A DNA stretch of 64,000 nt from DATAEG01 sp051001975 (GTDB lineage Bacteria; Actinomycetota; Actinomycetes; Mycobacteriales; Jatrophihabitantaceae), in contig JBPCMU010000017.1 in the NCBI GenBank assembly GCA_051001975.1, positions 30,599 to 94,598 on the forward strand, in the 5' to 3' direction. Position 1 is the first letter of the stretch; each line of letters begins with the position of its first letter. The notes beneath the pieces were generated by a model, which worked only from the letters and a program-made list of their open reading frames with translations, was not told the DNA's origin and did no database searches. Shown piece by piece: positions 50,463 to 58,957 of the stretch. The translations under genes were made by a program, and so were the position numbers.

Positions 50463-51469
50463 CGGAAGTAGAGCTCGTCCTCGGCGACCAGCCGGTCCAG
50501 CGCCCACTGCGGGATCACGGCGTCACGACCGGTGGTCTCATCGGGAGCAAGCTGGCTTCCGAAGCGCTCCGCGGCGGCCGTCTTGCGCTCACGGGCGTGA
50601 TCGGTGAGTACGAGGCGGACCGCCCGGTGCCAGGGCAGCACGCCCTGGTCCGGGTTCGCCCAGTGCAGCCCCCAGATCGGCACCTCGATGTGTTCGACGG
50701 GAAGGACCTGCAACGCGTCGATGACGGCGTTGGCGACGATCTCGTGATCGGCATGGCCGTCGTAGCGCCAGGGTGTCACCACGACGTCGTGCGCGTTGAG
50801 ATGCCGCACGACGGCGCGGCTGACCTCTGCCTGCTGGCGCACCAGTTGGCCGTCGCCGAGACCGAGGCGGACGAACTGCTCCTCGCCCAGTCCGAGCTCG
50901 GCCAGTGCGGCCCGGCTCTCCGCGATCCGGGCCGATCCGAGCCGATCCGGTCGCCAGCGCGCCGATCCCGGATGACTGGCCTCACCATCGGTGACGACGA
51001 GCACCAGAACGTCACGACCGTGCTGCACCGCCTCGTACAGCAACCCGCCACTGCCCAGCACCTCATCGTCTGGATGCGGTGCCACCACGAGCAGCCTGTC
51101 TCCGGGTGGGACGAGATCCTCGAGCGCGACGACCGGGGTGTGCTGCCACTGCTCGGCGCAGCGCCATTGCCGGGCGGTGGTGCCCGTCCCGAAGATCGAC
51201 CGGTTGGCTTGGGCGGCGGGATCCTCCCCCTCCAGGTCGATCACAGGATGCTCTGCGGAGGGCGGGCCTGGGACACCTGGGGGGCGGGCGAAGTCGACAC
51301 GTGGGGGCCGGGCGAAATCGACACGCGGGGGCACTCCTTCATCGTTCGGACCCGAGTGCATCAGCTCGGCGGCCGAGGAGGTCGTCACCCGGGCGCGGCG
51401 GCCGGCACCCGACGCACTCGGGATATCAGCCGGCCGCAGATTCGAGCCGTTGGTGACCACGGTACTCAT
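50459..51469 (-). CDS. PIG-L family deacetylase with a Pro-rich, repeat-bearing N-terminus
   Basis: The catalytic part begins after an N-terminal region of about 110 residues that carries the tandem repeat PPRVDFARPPRVDFARPP. The deacetylase core reads LLVVAPHPDDEVLGSGGLLY (HPDDE zinc motif), then VVTPWRYDGHADHEIVANAV with the second His ligand (HADHE). These enzymes remove acetyl from N-acetylglucosamine-type groups, as in MshB/Mca of mycothiol metabolism or Lmb/antibiotic pathways. The start is uncertain: ATG 51469 (MSTVVTNGS) is chosen, ATG 51361 is an alternative. Confidence 0.82.
   Translation of the reverse strand: MSTVVTNGSNLRPADIPSASGAGRRARVTTSSAAELMHSGPNDEGVPPRVDFARPPRVDFARPPGVPGPPSAEHPVIDLEGEDPAAQANRSIFGTGTTARQWRCAEQWQHTPVVALEDLVPPGDRLLVVAPHPDDEVLGSGGLLYEAVQHGRDVLVLVVTDGEASHPGSARWRPDRLGSARIAESRAALAELGLGEEQFVRLGLGDGQLVRQQAEVSRAVVRHLNAHDVVVTPWRYDGHADHEIVANAVIDALQVLPVEHIEVPIWGLHWANPDQGVLPWHRAVRLVLTDHARERKTAAAERFGSQLAPDETTGRDAVIPQWALDRLVAEDELYFR
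51281..51330. repeat. 24-base tandem duplication within the PIG-L gene
   Basis: Two adjacent near-identical copies of a GGGCGGGCGAAGTCGACACG-type unit encode the duplicated PPRVDFAR peptide. The copies differ at a few positions (GTGGGGGCC versus GCGGGGGCA). A slippage origin is likely. Confidence 0.6.
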
Positions 51470-51516
51470 CCGAACCGACACCCGCCGGGATGCCAATCCG
51501 ACGTCCGAGCGGCGCC

Positions 51517-52746
51517 CTACCGCAGCGCGTCATTCATGGGCTTGGCCGGATCGATCAGCACATCGACATCGACGGGCCGGTGCGCCGTGATCAAAGCCTT
51601 GATGTCGTCGACGACGTCCCAGACGTTGACGTTCATGCCGGCCAGCACGCGACCATCGGACAGCCAGTAGGCGATGAACTCGCGGCCGGGTACGTCGCCC
51701 CGGAATACGACGCGGTCATACTCACCGGGCTCGACGTAGCCGACGTACTCCATCCCGAGGTCGTACTGGTCGGTGTAGAAGTAGGGCAGCTCCGCGTAGC
51801 TGGTCGGCGACCCGATCATCGACGCGGCCGCGGCAGCCGGCTGGTTGAGGGCGTTCGCCCAGTGCTCGACGCGGATCTGCCTACCCAGCAAGGGATGCCA
51901 GGCGTTGGCGACATCGCCGGCCGCGAACACGTCCGGGTCCTCGGTGCGCAATGACTCGTCCACGACGATGCCGTTGTCCACCGCCAACCCGGCATCCTCG
52001 GCTAGCGCGGTATTCGGCGCCGCACCGATTCCGACGACGACGAGGTCGGCAGGAATCTCCTCGCCCTCGGCCAGACGTACTCCCGTGGCGCGCCCGTCGG
52101 CTGTGGTGATCTCAGCAAGTTGCGTGCCGAGTCGCAGGTTTACGCCGTGTTCGCGATGCAGGTCGGCGAACACCTGCGCCACTTCCGGGCCAAGCACCCG
52201 CAGCAGCGGCAGGTCGGCGGACTCGACCACAGTGACCTCGACACCCGCATCCCGCGCTGCCGCAGTCACTTCCAGACCGATCCAACCCGCCCCCACGACA
52301 ACCATCCGCGACGCTGCCGAGATCGCGGTCTTCAGCGCATCCGAGTCCTCGATGGTGCGCAGGTAGTGCACGCCCTGCGCGTCGCCCCCCGGAAGCGTCA
52401 GTCGGCGCGGACTCGATCCGGTGGCCAGCAGCAACTTGTCGTAGTGCAGCACCGATGCGTCCCCGAGTTGCACCTCGTGCGCCTCCCGGTCAACTGCCTC
52501 CACCTGGGTGGACTGGCGCAGTTCCACGTCGTGCCGGGTGTACCAGTCGGCCGTATGCACGAACACCGAATCGCGTTCGTCGTCTCCCTTGAGCACGCCC
52601 TTGGAAAGGGGCGGGCGCTCGTACGGCAACTGCGCTTCGGCGCCGATCAGCACGATCGCCCCGGCATAGCCCTGCTCACGGAGTGCTTCGGCAGCCTTGG
52701 CGCCGGCAAGGCCGGCTCCGACGATCACGAACGCGGTGTCAGCCAT
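51517..52746 (-). CDS. FAD-dependent ferredoxin/rubredoxin-type reductase
   Basis: The 409-residue protein is a two-dinucleotide-binding flavoprotein. N-terminal FAD site: AFVIVGAGLAGAKAAEALRE. NAD site: RMVVVGAGWIGLEVTAAARD, then the FAD contact DPDVFAAGDVANAWHPLLG. The C-terminal reductase domain ends with DVLIDPAKPMND. This is the BenC/ThcD/CamA-type family that passes electrons to ferredoxins. It follows efeB by 15 bases, so it may supply electrons to the iron system. No ferredoxin gene is adjacent. Confidence 0.88.
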   Translation of the reverse strand: MADTAFVIVGAGLAGAKAAEALREQGYAGAIVLIGAEAQLPYERPPLSKGVLKGDDERDSVFVHTADWYTRHDVELRQSTQVEAVDREAHEVQLGDASVLHYDKLLLATGSSPRRLTLPGGDAQGVHYLRTIEDSDALKTAISAASRMVVVGAGWIGLEVTAAARDAGVEVTVVESADLPLLRVLGPEVAQVFADLHREHGVNLRLGTQLAEITTADGRATGVRLAEGEEIPADLVVVGIGAAPNTALAEDAGLAVDNGIVVDESLRTEDPDVFAAGDVANAWHPLLGRQIRVEHWANALNQPAAAAASMIGSPTSYAELPYFYTDQYDLGMEYVGYVEPGEYDRVVFRGDVPGREFIAYWLSDGRVLAGMNVNVWDVVDDIKALITAHRPVDVDVLIDPAKPMNDALR

Positions 52747-52761
52747 CCACCCATCCTGCTA

Positions 52762-54051
52762 CTAGAAGAGATCCTTGCCGAACCAGTCGCCGACTTCTCT
52801 CACCCCGGGTGGTACTGCGAACAGCCCGCCACCGGTGTGCTGGACATACTCGTTCATCAGATCCGACGCGGCGAGCTTCTGCTGGATCGGGATGAACTGC
52901 CGTTCCGGGTCATTGTTGAAGCAAATGAAGAAGAGGCCGGCATCGAGTTGGCCGGTCGCCGGGTCGGTGCCATCGGTGTAGGAGTAACCACGGCGCAGGA
53001 TGCGTTGCCCGCCGTGCGCCATCGGGCCGGCCAATCGGATGTGCGCATCCGGGTCAATGACGAGCGCGCCGGTCTTGTCCTTTGCCGTCAGGTTGACGGT
53101 GTCGAATTCGTCGTGCCCGGTGAGGGGTGCGCCGGTGTCCTTCACCCGGCCGAAGATCTTCTCCTGGTCAGCCAGGAAGTCGGCGTCCCACGATTCGATC
53201 AGCATCCGGATCCGCCGTGCCACCAAGTAGCTGCCGCCGTTCATCCAGGCCTGATCGGTATCCTTGACCCAGACATAGTCGGCCATGTCGTCGGTGTTCT
53301 CGGACTTGAGGTTGTTCGTGCCGTCCTTGAACCCGAAGAGGTTGCGCGGCGTGGATTGTGCGGTACTTGTCGACGACGTGCGCCCGAACCCGAGCTGCGA
53401 CCAGCGCAGCACGACCGTGCCGCGGCCGATCCGGGCGAGGTTGCGGATGGCGTGGAAGGCAACCTGCGGGTCGTTGGCGCAGGCCTGCACGCACAGGTCG
53501 CCGCCGGTCTTGGTCGGGTCCAACGCGTCTCCGGCGAAGGCCGGCAGCTCACGCAGCGCCGCGGGTCGTTTCGCGGCCAGGCCGAACCGCTTGTCGAACA
53601 GCGACGGCCCGAACCCGACCGTGATCGTCAAATCTCCCGGGTCGAGGCCGAGCGCCTCACCGGTGTCCACCGCGGGATTCTGCGGCAGCGTCTCCGTCGC
53701 ACCGATCGGCTCGCCATTGGTCATCCGGTAGGCCGCAGCCGACCAGGCCCCCAGCAACCCCTTGAGCGCGAAACGATCGGAAGTGGTCACGTCGAACGCG
53801 GCGAAGGCCAACCGGTCCTGCGCCGCTGTCGAGATGCCGGCCTGGCGCTGCCCGTAGAAGGGAACGATGTTCGGCTTAGCCGCGTCCGGCTTGAGGTTCG
53901 CGTCCGGCTCGGTCGCCCGGGCTACCCCGAAGCCGGCTGCCCCACCGGCAACCACAGCACCGGCGCCGGTGATCGCGGCACGGCCGAGGAACGACCGGCG
54001 GCTGACTCCGCGCGGCCGATCCTCATCCGATGGCGTTGGTGTGTTGGCCAT
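52762..54051 (-). CDS. efeB: EfeB: Tat-exported DyP-type peroxidase/deferrochelatase
   Basis: The 429-residue DyP-family heme peroxidase has a Tat signal (SRRSFLGRAAITGAGAVVAG), a core that binds heme, and the GXXDG motif as GFKDG in LFGFKDGTNN. The family proximal His and the acidic residues around DAHIRLAGPMAHGG are present. EfeB removes iron from heme or oxidises Fe(II) for EfeO/EfeU. It is third in the efeU-efeO-efeB order on this strand, 6 bases after efeO. Confidence 0.9.
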   Translation of the reverse strand: MANTPTPSDEDRPRGVSRRSFLGRAAITGAGAVVAGGAAGFGVARATEPDANLKPDAAKPNIVPFYGQRQAGISTAAQDRLAFAAFDVTTSDRFALKGLLGAWSAAAYRMTNGEPIGATETLPQNPAVDTGEALGLDPGDLTITVGFGPSLFDKRFGLAAKRPAALRELPAFAGDALDPTKTGGDLCVQACANDPQVAFHAIRNLARIGRGTVVLRWSQLGFGRTSSTSTAQSTPRNLFGFKDGTNNLKSENTDDMADYVWVKDTDQAWMNGGSYLVARRIRMLIESWDADFLADQEKIFGRVKDTGAPLTGHDEFDTVNLTAKDKTGALVIDPDAHIRLAGPMAHGGQRILRRGYSYTDGTDPATGQLDAGLFFICFNNDPERQFIPIQQKLAASDLMNEYVQHTGGGLFAVPPGVREVGDWFGKDLF

Positions 54052-54057
54052 CGCTTC

Positions 54058-55254
54058 CTAGGAGTTCACTACCTTGCCGGCCACTCTCGACAAGGGCTCG
54101 AATACTGCCTGCAGGGCCTGCGAAATCTTTGTCGTGTCGGCCGGCGTCAGCGCGGTGAACAGCTTGTAGCCCGAGGTGTTCGCGGTGTCCTTGTAGCCAT
54201 CGAGCACCGTCGTCACGTTGGCGAACTGGGACTTGATCGTGGAGGTCAGCGTCGGGTCGATCTTCTGCATCCCCTGCTCCAGGAAGGCGAACGCCTGCTC
54301 GGAGCCCTCCACGTTCGCGGCGAAGTCGAGCATGTCGATGTGGCTGTATCGCTCCTCTTCACCCTTGATCTTGTTCTTGCCGGCCTCTTCGAGCAAGCCG
54401 ACTGCGCCGTTGGCTAGTTCCGCGGGCTGGAAGCCCGACAGTCCGTTGACCAGGCTTTGCAGCTTGCCGACATTGGTGACCAGCCCAGCTCCGAGCGCGG
54501 CCAGTCCCTTGAGGCTCTTCTGCTCGAACAGCGCCCGCTCGATCGGGTGGAAGCCCTGCCACTTGTGCCCGGCCGGGACGTCGTTGATGCGGAAGTCGAT
54601 GACGTCGTCGAGATTCGGGAAGGACTCGGCAACGGGCTCAATACGCTCGTAGTACGGCCGGGCCTTCATGTACGCGTTCTGCGCGTCCTGCAGGTTGCCG
54701 GACTGCAGCGCCGAGTTCAGTGTGTTCACCGCATCGACGAGTTGACTGACCTGGGAGACGACGTAGTCCTTGTACTGCTTGGCCCCGTCGACGAGCAACG
54801 CATGCGTATCGGTGTTCGGCGCACTCGTCGCATTGCCGGTGACGGTGAGGGTCGTCTTCTCCTTCGACGCACCCGGGCAGTAGAGCGTGTAACTACCGGG
54901 CTGAAGGTTCAGCGAGAAGGTCCCCGAGAACCCAGGCGGCAGGTTCTCCTTCTCGCCCAGGATCCGATCCTCGCTGAGCACCTCCAGTTCTGAGACACCC
55001 GTCGCGTCCTTGTTGCTGATCTGGAAGGTGAGCGCGCCCGCGTTGTACGACGCGTGCTGGGCTGTGCAGCTGTCCGACGTGATCGAGACGGTGACTGTGC
55101 GCAGGTTGGCGGGTGCAGCGCTGACCGCCTGCGACTTGCCCGTCGTACCGCCGTCGCCCTTCGACGAACTGCTGCTGCAGCCGGCAAGGACTACGCCGGC
55201 GAGGGCAACGAGCGAGACGGCGGTACGCCGACGCACCGAACTGGATCCGATCAC
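54058..55254 (-). CDS. efeO: EfeO: periplasmic iron-binding lipoprotein
   Basis: The 398-residue lipoprotein has lipobox GVVLAGCSSS. The first domain is a cupredoxin-like fold (RTVTVSITSDSCTAQHASYN, SYTLYCPGA) and the second the M75 imelysin-like domain with HxxE as HPIE in GFHPIERALFEQ. It binds Fe ions and passes them to EfeU. GTG 55254 is chosen since TAGGAGT lies 6 bases upstream; the longer ORF to 55311 overlaps the iron box region. Confidence 0.9.
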   Translation of the reverse strand: MIGSSSVRRRTAVSLVALAGVVLAGCSSSSSKGDGGTTGKSQAVSAAPANLRTVTVSITSDSCTAQHASYNAGALTFQISNKDATGVSELEVLSEDRILGEKENLPPGFSGTFSLNLQPGSYTLYCPGASKEKTTLTVTGNATSAPNTDTHALLVDGAKQYKDYVVSQVSQLVDAVNTLNSALQSGNLQDAQNAYMKARPYYERIEPVAESFPNLDDVIDFRINDVPAGHKWQGFHPIERALFEQKSLKGLAALGAGLVTNVGKLQSLVNGLSGFQPAELANGAVGLLEEAGKNKIKGEEERYSHIDMLDFAANVEGSEQAFAFLEQGMQKIDPTLTSTIKSQFANVTTVLDGYKDTANTSGYKLFTALTPADTTKISQALQAVFEPLSRVAGKVVNS

Positions 55255-55293
55255 GGGTGGACTCCTACGCGAGCAGCGGGTCATCGATTGCGG

Positions 55294-55312
55294 TAAGGAT
55301 AGCCTAACCAAC
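55294..55312 (-). promoter_or_regulatory. DtxR/IdeR-type iron box between efeU and efeO
   Basis: TAAGGATAGCCTAACCAAC matches the 19-mer consensus at 14 of 19 positions. It abuts the efeU stop and lies 40 bases upstream of the efeO start, so efeO-efeB may have their own iron-regulated promoter. Confidence 0.45.
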
Positions 55313-56982
55313 TATCGACGAGCAGCAAGCCCTCGACCGCCGACTCCGGACCGAGCAGGTACCCCGGCCGGGCGGTCGGTCACGGTGACTCGCTCGCGAC
55401 GCAACCGGACACCGAACGCCGCCATCACCGCGGCAGCGACGGCAGCGACGGCAGCGACGGCGAGCAGACTCGCGGCGAGCTGTTGGGTGAGAGTGCGCCG
55501 CTCGGTCGTAGCAGCGTCGTGGCGAGCTGCCTTGGTGGCTGCGGCCACGGCCTTCGCGGTGGCCGATGCGCTCACCGTGCGGACCGGCTCGGTGAGCGCG
55601 GCGGTCACGGTGCTGAACCTCGCGGTCGCCGTCGTCACGGTAGTGCGGCTCACGTCGAGGACGCGGTGACTGGCCACGTCCAGCCAGACCGTCGTGGTGA
55701 CGGTGGCCGTGTAGCTCACCGGCACCGACGCGGCCTCGGTGGAGGAGTTCACGCCCAACGGCAGCCTGCCGTCGTTCGCCTTCGCCACGTCGGTCAGGCT
55801 GATCGTCTCCGGCAGGCTCGGGTCCACAGGCGCTTTCGCGGTGGCTTGAACCTCGTCGGCCGCGCGACCGCTGTGCTGGTTGCTCGCGACGATCCGGCCG
55901 GTCCACGTCCTCGGCGTGCCACCGTCGGTTGTGTCGGTGACGGTGACCCGGCCGTCGCTGCCGCGCCTGGTGCTGACGATCGCGACCTGGTCGATCGGCT
56001 TGTCCCCCGGCGCCAACACGCCGGCCACCGCGGTGCCGTACGGCATCAGCTCTTTGGTCCCGACGTTCGGCTTGCTCGGCACCAAGATCAGCAGGATGAG
56101 ACCGGCCGTCAGACAGGCCAGCGTTGCGTACGCGCCGCCGAAGGCGAGCTTGCGGGCCGACGCGGTCCGTCCAGGTGGCCAGGCGACGTAGAGGCCCACC
56201 GGGATCAGGTACACCAGCCAGACGATGACCTCGATGGTGACCGGTCGTGGCTGCCAGCCGAGCATCCCGGTCAGCAGCGAGGACTGCACCGAACCCGGCT
56301 GCACCAACCAGGTCAGGTCAAAGGTGCGGCTCTGTCCGGCGTTGAGCCAGCCCGCCTCGTGGGCGGTGTGTGCCGCGGATACCAGCAGCCCGGCCGCCAC
56401 CAGGACGAGGACCAGCCCGGTAACGCGGAAGAACTTCGACAGGTTGATCTTCACGCCGCCGCGGTAGATCCCGTAGCCGAGCACCACGGCGACCGCGATA
56501 CCGATCGCCGCGCCACCGCCCGATGCAACCGGGGACGAGCTCTGGTTGAACGCGGCGAGCAGGAACACTGCCGTCTCGAAGCCTTCTCGCAGCACCGCGA
56601 GGAACGCCATGAAGACCAGCGCCCCGCCGCCACCGCTTAGGATCGCCGCGTCGGCGGCGCCCTCCAGTTGCTTCTTCAGGCCGCGGGAGTTCCGTTTCAT
56701 CCAGACGACCATGTAGGTGACCATGGTGACGGCGATCAGGCCGACGACGGTCTCCAGGCCCTCCTGCTGGCGGGTCGGCAGCTCGGCGGACAACACCTTG
56801 AGGCCGATTCCGACGATCAGGCACAACACGATCGCGATGCCCACGCCGATCCATACCAGCCGGAGCAGATCGCGACGGCCGCGCTGGCGCAGGAAGGCCG
56901 CGACGATCCCGACGATCAGCGCCGCCTCGAGTCCCTCACGCAGGCCGATCACAAATGTGGGCAGCATCGGAACCTCAGACAT
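55312..56982 (-). CDS. efeU: EfeU: FTR1-family iron permease with an extended C-terminal domain
   Basis: The 556-residue permease carries two REXXE-type iron motifs: REGLE at 15-19 in FVIGLREGLEAALIV and REGFE in FLAVLREGFETAVFLL, typical of FTR1. Six to seven helices cover the first 290 residues. The rest is an extracytoplasmic domain of about 200 residues and a final helix (LLAVAAVAAVAAAVMAAFGV). E. coli EfeU has about 276 residues, so the extension is notable. An iron box precedes it. With EfeO and EfeB it imports ferric or ferrous iron. Confidence 0.88.
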   Translation of the reverse strand: MSEVPMLPTFVIGLREGLEAALIVGIVAAFLRQRGRRDLLRLVWIGVGIAIVLCLIVGIGLKVLSAELPTRQQEGLETVVGLIAVTMVTYMVVWMKRNSRGLKKQLEGAADAAILSGGGGALVFMAFLAVLREGFETAVFLLAAFNQSSSPVASGGGAAIGIAVAVVLGYGIYRGGVKINLSKFFRVTGLVLVLVAAGLLVSAAHTAHEAGWLNAGQSRTFDLTWLVQPGSVQSSLLTGMLGWQPRPVTIEVIVWLVYLIPVGLYVAWPPGRTASARKLAFGGAYATLACLTAGLILLILVPSKPNVGTKELMPYGTAVAGVLAPGDKPIDQVAIVSTRRGSDGRVTVTDTTDGGTPRTWTGRIVASNQHSGRAADEVQATAKAPVDPSLPETISLTDVAKANDGRLPLGVNSSTEAASVPVSYTATVTTTVWLDVASHRVLDVSRTTVTTATARFSTVTAALTEPVRTVSASATAKAVAAATKAARHDAATTERRTLTQQLAASLLAVAAVAAVAAAVMAAFGVRLRRERVTVTDRPAGVPARSGVGGRGLAARR

Positions 56983-56995
56983 CGGAGCCAGCGGG

Positions 56996-57014
56996 TTAGG
57001 TTTGGCTTACCTAC
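56996..57014 (-). promoter_or_regulatory. DtxR/IdeR-type iron box upstream of efeU
   Basis: TTAGGTTTGGCTTACCTAC matches the IdeR/DtxR consensus at 16 of 19 positions, the best of the three boxes here. It ends 13 bases upstream of the efeU ATG (56982) and would place efeUOB under iron repression. Confidence 0.65.
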
Positions 57015-57062
57015 TGGACGATAGCCGACATCCTCGGGATGCGCGCCCCGGGCCGAGTCGGG

Positions 57063-57800
57063 TCACAGGGACCGGTGGCCCGCTGCGTCGGGAGGCGCGA
57101 TCGGAGTGGCGAACGCAGCGGCCACCGACCCGCCCACCGCCAGCGCGAAGCCGGCCACCGCGACGTAGCGGTGCCCAGGCCGGGTGGCGTCCGAGAGCAG
57201 CGCCAGCCCGATCACCGAAGGAACCACGGTGTCGGTCGCGAACGTCAGCGCCGTCATCGAGGTCACCGCCCCGCGCTGCAGAGCCATCGCGAACAGCAGC
57301 GTGCCGAGGACCCCGCCGGCGACGACAGCGGCCAGCGCCGGGTCGGCGAGCAGGTGCCACCATCGCTGCGGGATCTCCAAGGTCCGGGCGCCGAGGGCGA
57401 CCACCGAGAACGCCAGTCCCCCGCTGACCGCCAACCCGGCGGCCGACCACCGGCCGGCGGCTCGTGCACTGAGTGCACCGAGCACGGCGCACGGGAAGAC
57501 AGCGAGCAGGAGGATGCTCCGCCAGAGCGTGCTGGTCGGCTGCACCGATTCTGGCGCTGCCGACAGCGCGAGCAGCACCAGCCCGATCGCCAACCCGCCG
57601 AGTGCCACCAACCCGGCCGGTCCGATCCTCGAACCCAGCCGGACGGCGATCAGGGCCGTCACGCCGACACTGGCGGCCACCGTCGACTGCACGAAGAACA
57701 GCGGCAAACGCTGCAGGGCGAGGGCGGCGGCGGCGAAGCTGACGAGATCGAGTGCCATCGCCCCGAGGAACAGCGGTTGCAGTCCGAGCCGGACCAGCAA
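57063..57800 (-). CDS. EamA/DMT-type permease-like protein, start uncertain
   Basis: The annotated frame starts at TTG 57800 and gives 245 residues with eight to nine helices (GRSLxxxx-type Gly/Ala/Val segments such as RWSAAGLAVSGGLAFSVVAL). The same frame continues upstream to 57914 and encodes ILLGVIAALAAAVGYGVASI, a likely first helix (EamA proteins normally have ten helices and about 280 residues). No ATG, GTG or TTG opens this part, only ATC at 57912-57914, and a TAG lies just upstream. Either a non-standard start, an initiation at 57800 with a missing helix, or a lesion. Confidence 0.6.
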   Translation of the reverse strand: MLVRLGLQPLFLGAMALDLVSFAAAALALQRLPLFFVQSTVAASVGVTALIAVRLGSRIGPAGLVALGGLAIGLVLLALSAAPESVQPTSTLWRSILLLAVFPCAVLGALSARAAGRWSAAGLAVSGGLAFSVVALGARTLEIPQRWWHLLADPALAAVVAGGVLGTLLFAMALQRGAVTSMTALTFATDTVVPSVIGLALLSDATRPGHRYVAVAGFALAVGGSVAAAFATPIAPPDAAGHRSL

Positions 57801-57931
57801 TGCGGGATCGAGTCGATTGGGTGATGCGGACCGACGGGCACTGACCGTCTCGAGAATGGACGCGACTCCGTAACCGACGGCCGCGGCCAGAGCGGCGATT
57901 ACCCCGAGGAGGATGGCTCGCTACCGAATGC

Positions 57932-58177
57932 TCAGGAGGAGTGCCGGCGGCGGCGGATCCGGGAGACGACGAGCAGCGCTACGACACCGGCGACGGTCCC
58001 GCCGATGACCTTCTTGCCCTGCGGTGACTTCGCCCGATCGATGAGGTTGGCCTTCGTCGTGGCGACGATGCGCTTCGGACTGGCTTTGTCGGCGAGCTGA
58101 TCCAGCGAGATCGCCAACGCCGCGCGGGCCTGTTCGATCTCCAGCTCGATGTCCGCGGTGCTCCCCTTGTCCGCCAC
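57932..58177 (-). CDS. DUF3618 family membrane-associated protein
   Basis: The 81-residue product has an acidic helical N-terminus (ADIELEIEQARAALAISLDQ, then LADKASPKRIVATTKANLID) and a C-terminal helix GTVAGVVALLVVSRIRRRRH. That is the DUF3618 pattern: LADKVSPRRV-like motif plus a single helix. GAGGAGGAT lies 6 bases before the GTG at 58177. The function is unknown; such proteins accompany DUF1490/phage-shock-like envelope genes in actinobacteria. Confidence 0.8.
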   Translation of the reverse strand: MADKGSTADIELEIEQARAALAISLDQLADKASPKRIVATTKANLIDRAKSPQGKKVIGGTVAGVVALLVVSRIRRRRHSS

Positions 58178-58258
58178 GCAGATCCTCCTCGACGACTCCG
58201 GCCTGGACGCGGGATGCCGCGCCGATCCCCACCACCCTAGCCGGGTACGTTGCCAGGC

Positions 58259-58726
58259 ATGAGCGAACGCTTGGCCGCGGCAGACGTGGCCCCGGACTTC
58301 ACGTTGCCCGATGACACCGGTTCGTCGGTGACCCTCGCGGACTTCCGCGGCGAACGCGTGATCGTGTACTTCTACCCGGCGGCGATGACTCCCGGATGCA
58401 CCAAGCAGGCTTGCGACTTCCGGGACAACTTTCGGCAGTTCTCGAACGCCGGGCTGAAGGTCGTCGGGGTCTCGCCCGATCAGCCGGCGAAGTTGGCAAA
58501 GTTCCGTGAGAAGGAGCAGCTGACGTTCCCGCTGCTGTCCGATCCGGACCATGCCGTGCTGGAGGCGTACGGCGCGTGGGGCGAGAAGACGCTGTACGGC
58601 AAGAAGGTCACCGGCGTCATCCGCTCCACTATCGTGGTCGGCGCTGACGGTAGGGTCGAGAAGGCGATGTACAACGTGAAGGCAACCGGCCACGTCGACA
58701 AGCTGATCCGCGACCTGGAGCTCTAG
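58259..58726 (+). CDS. bcp: thioredoxin-dependent thiol peroxidase (BCP/PrxQ)
   Basis: The 155-residue peroxiredoxin of the BCP/PrxQ type reduces hydroperoxides. MSERLAAADVAPDFTLPDDT starts it, and the active site is PAAMTPGCTKQACDFRDNF: the peroxidatic Cys followed five residues later by a resolving Cys, the PrxQ arrangement. VVGVSPDQPAKLAKFREKEQ and a normal length fit. It is divergent from the DUF3618 gene and followed by a tRNA gene. Confidence 0.92.
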   Translation: MSERLAAADVAPDFTLPDDTGSSVTLADFRGERVIVYFYPAAMTPGCTKQACDFRDNFRQFSNAGLKVVGVSPDQPAKLAKFREKEQLTFPLLSDPDHAVLEAYGAWGEKTLYGKKVTGVIRSTIVVGADGRVEKAMYNVKATGHVDKLIRDLEL

Positions 58727-58791
58727 GGTTGCCGACCATCGGATAGTCCCCGCGCAGTTGTGAGCGCACGCGAGCAGGCGCGTGGGGTTGG

Positions 58792-58864
58792 GGGGCCGTA
58801 GCCCAATGGCAGAGGCACACGGTTTAGGTCCGTGCCAGTGAGGGTTCGACTCCCTCCGGCCCTA
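58792..58864 (+). tRNA. tRNA with anticodon UAG (predicted tRNA-Leu), short variable loop
   Basis: A 73-base cloverleaf: acceptor GGGGCCG pairs with CGGCCCT (one G-U), D-stem GCC/GGC, anticodon stem CACGG/CCGTG with loop TTTAGGT and anticodon TAG, and T-arm GAGGGTTCGACTCCCTC. The variable region is only 5 bases (CCAGT). Bacterial tRNA-Leu normally has a long variable arm, so the class I form with UAG is odd. CCA is not encoded. Confidence 0.75.
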
Positions 58865-58957
58865 CGAGACAGTTGTAGCCAGCGACGCTTGCCGGTTGCG
58901 GCTGAGCGTGTCCGCTCAGGTCCGAGCTGGCCCCATCACCGCGTAATCTGCTGAATC

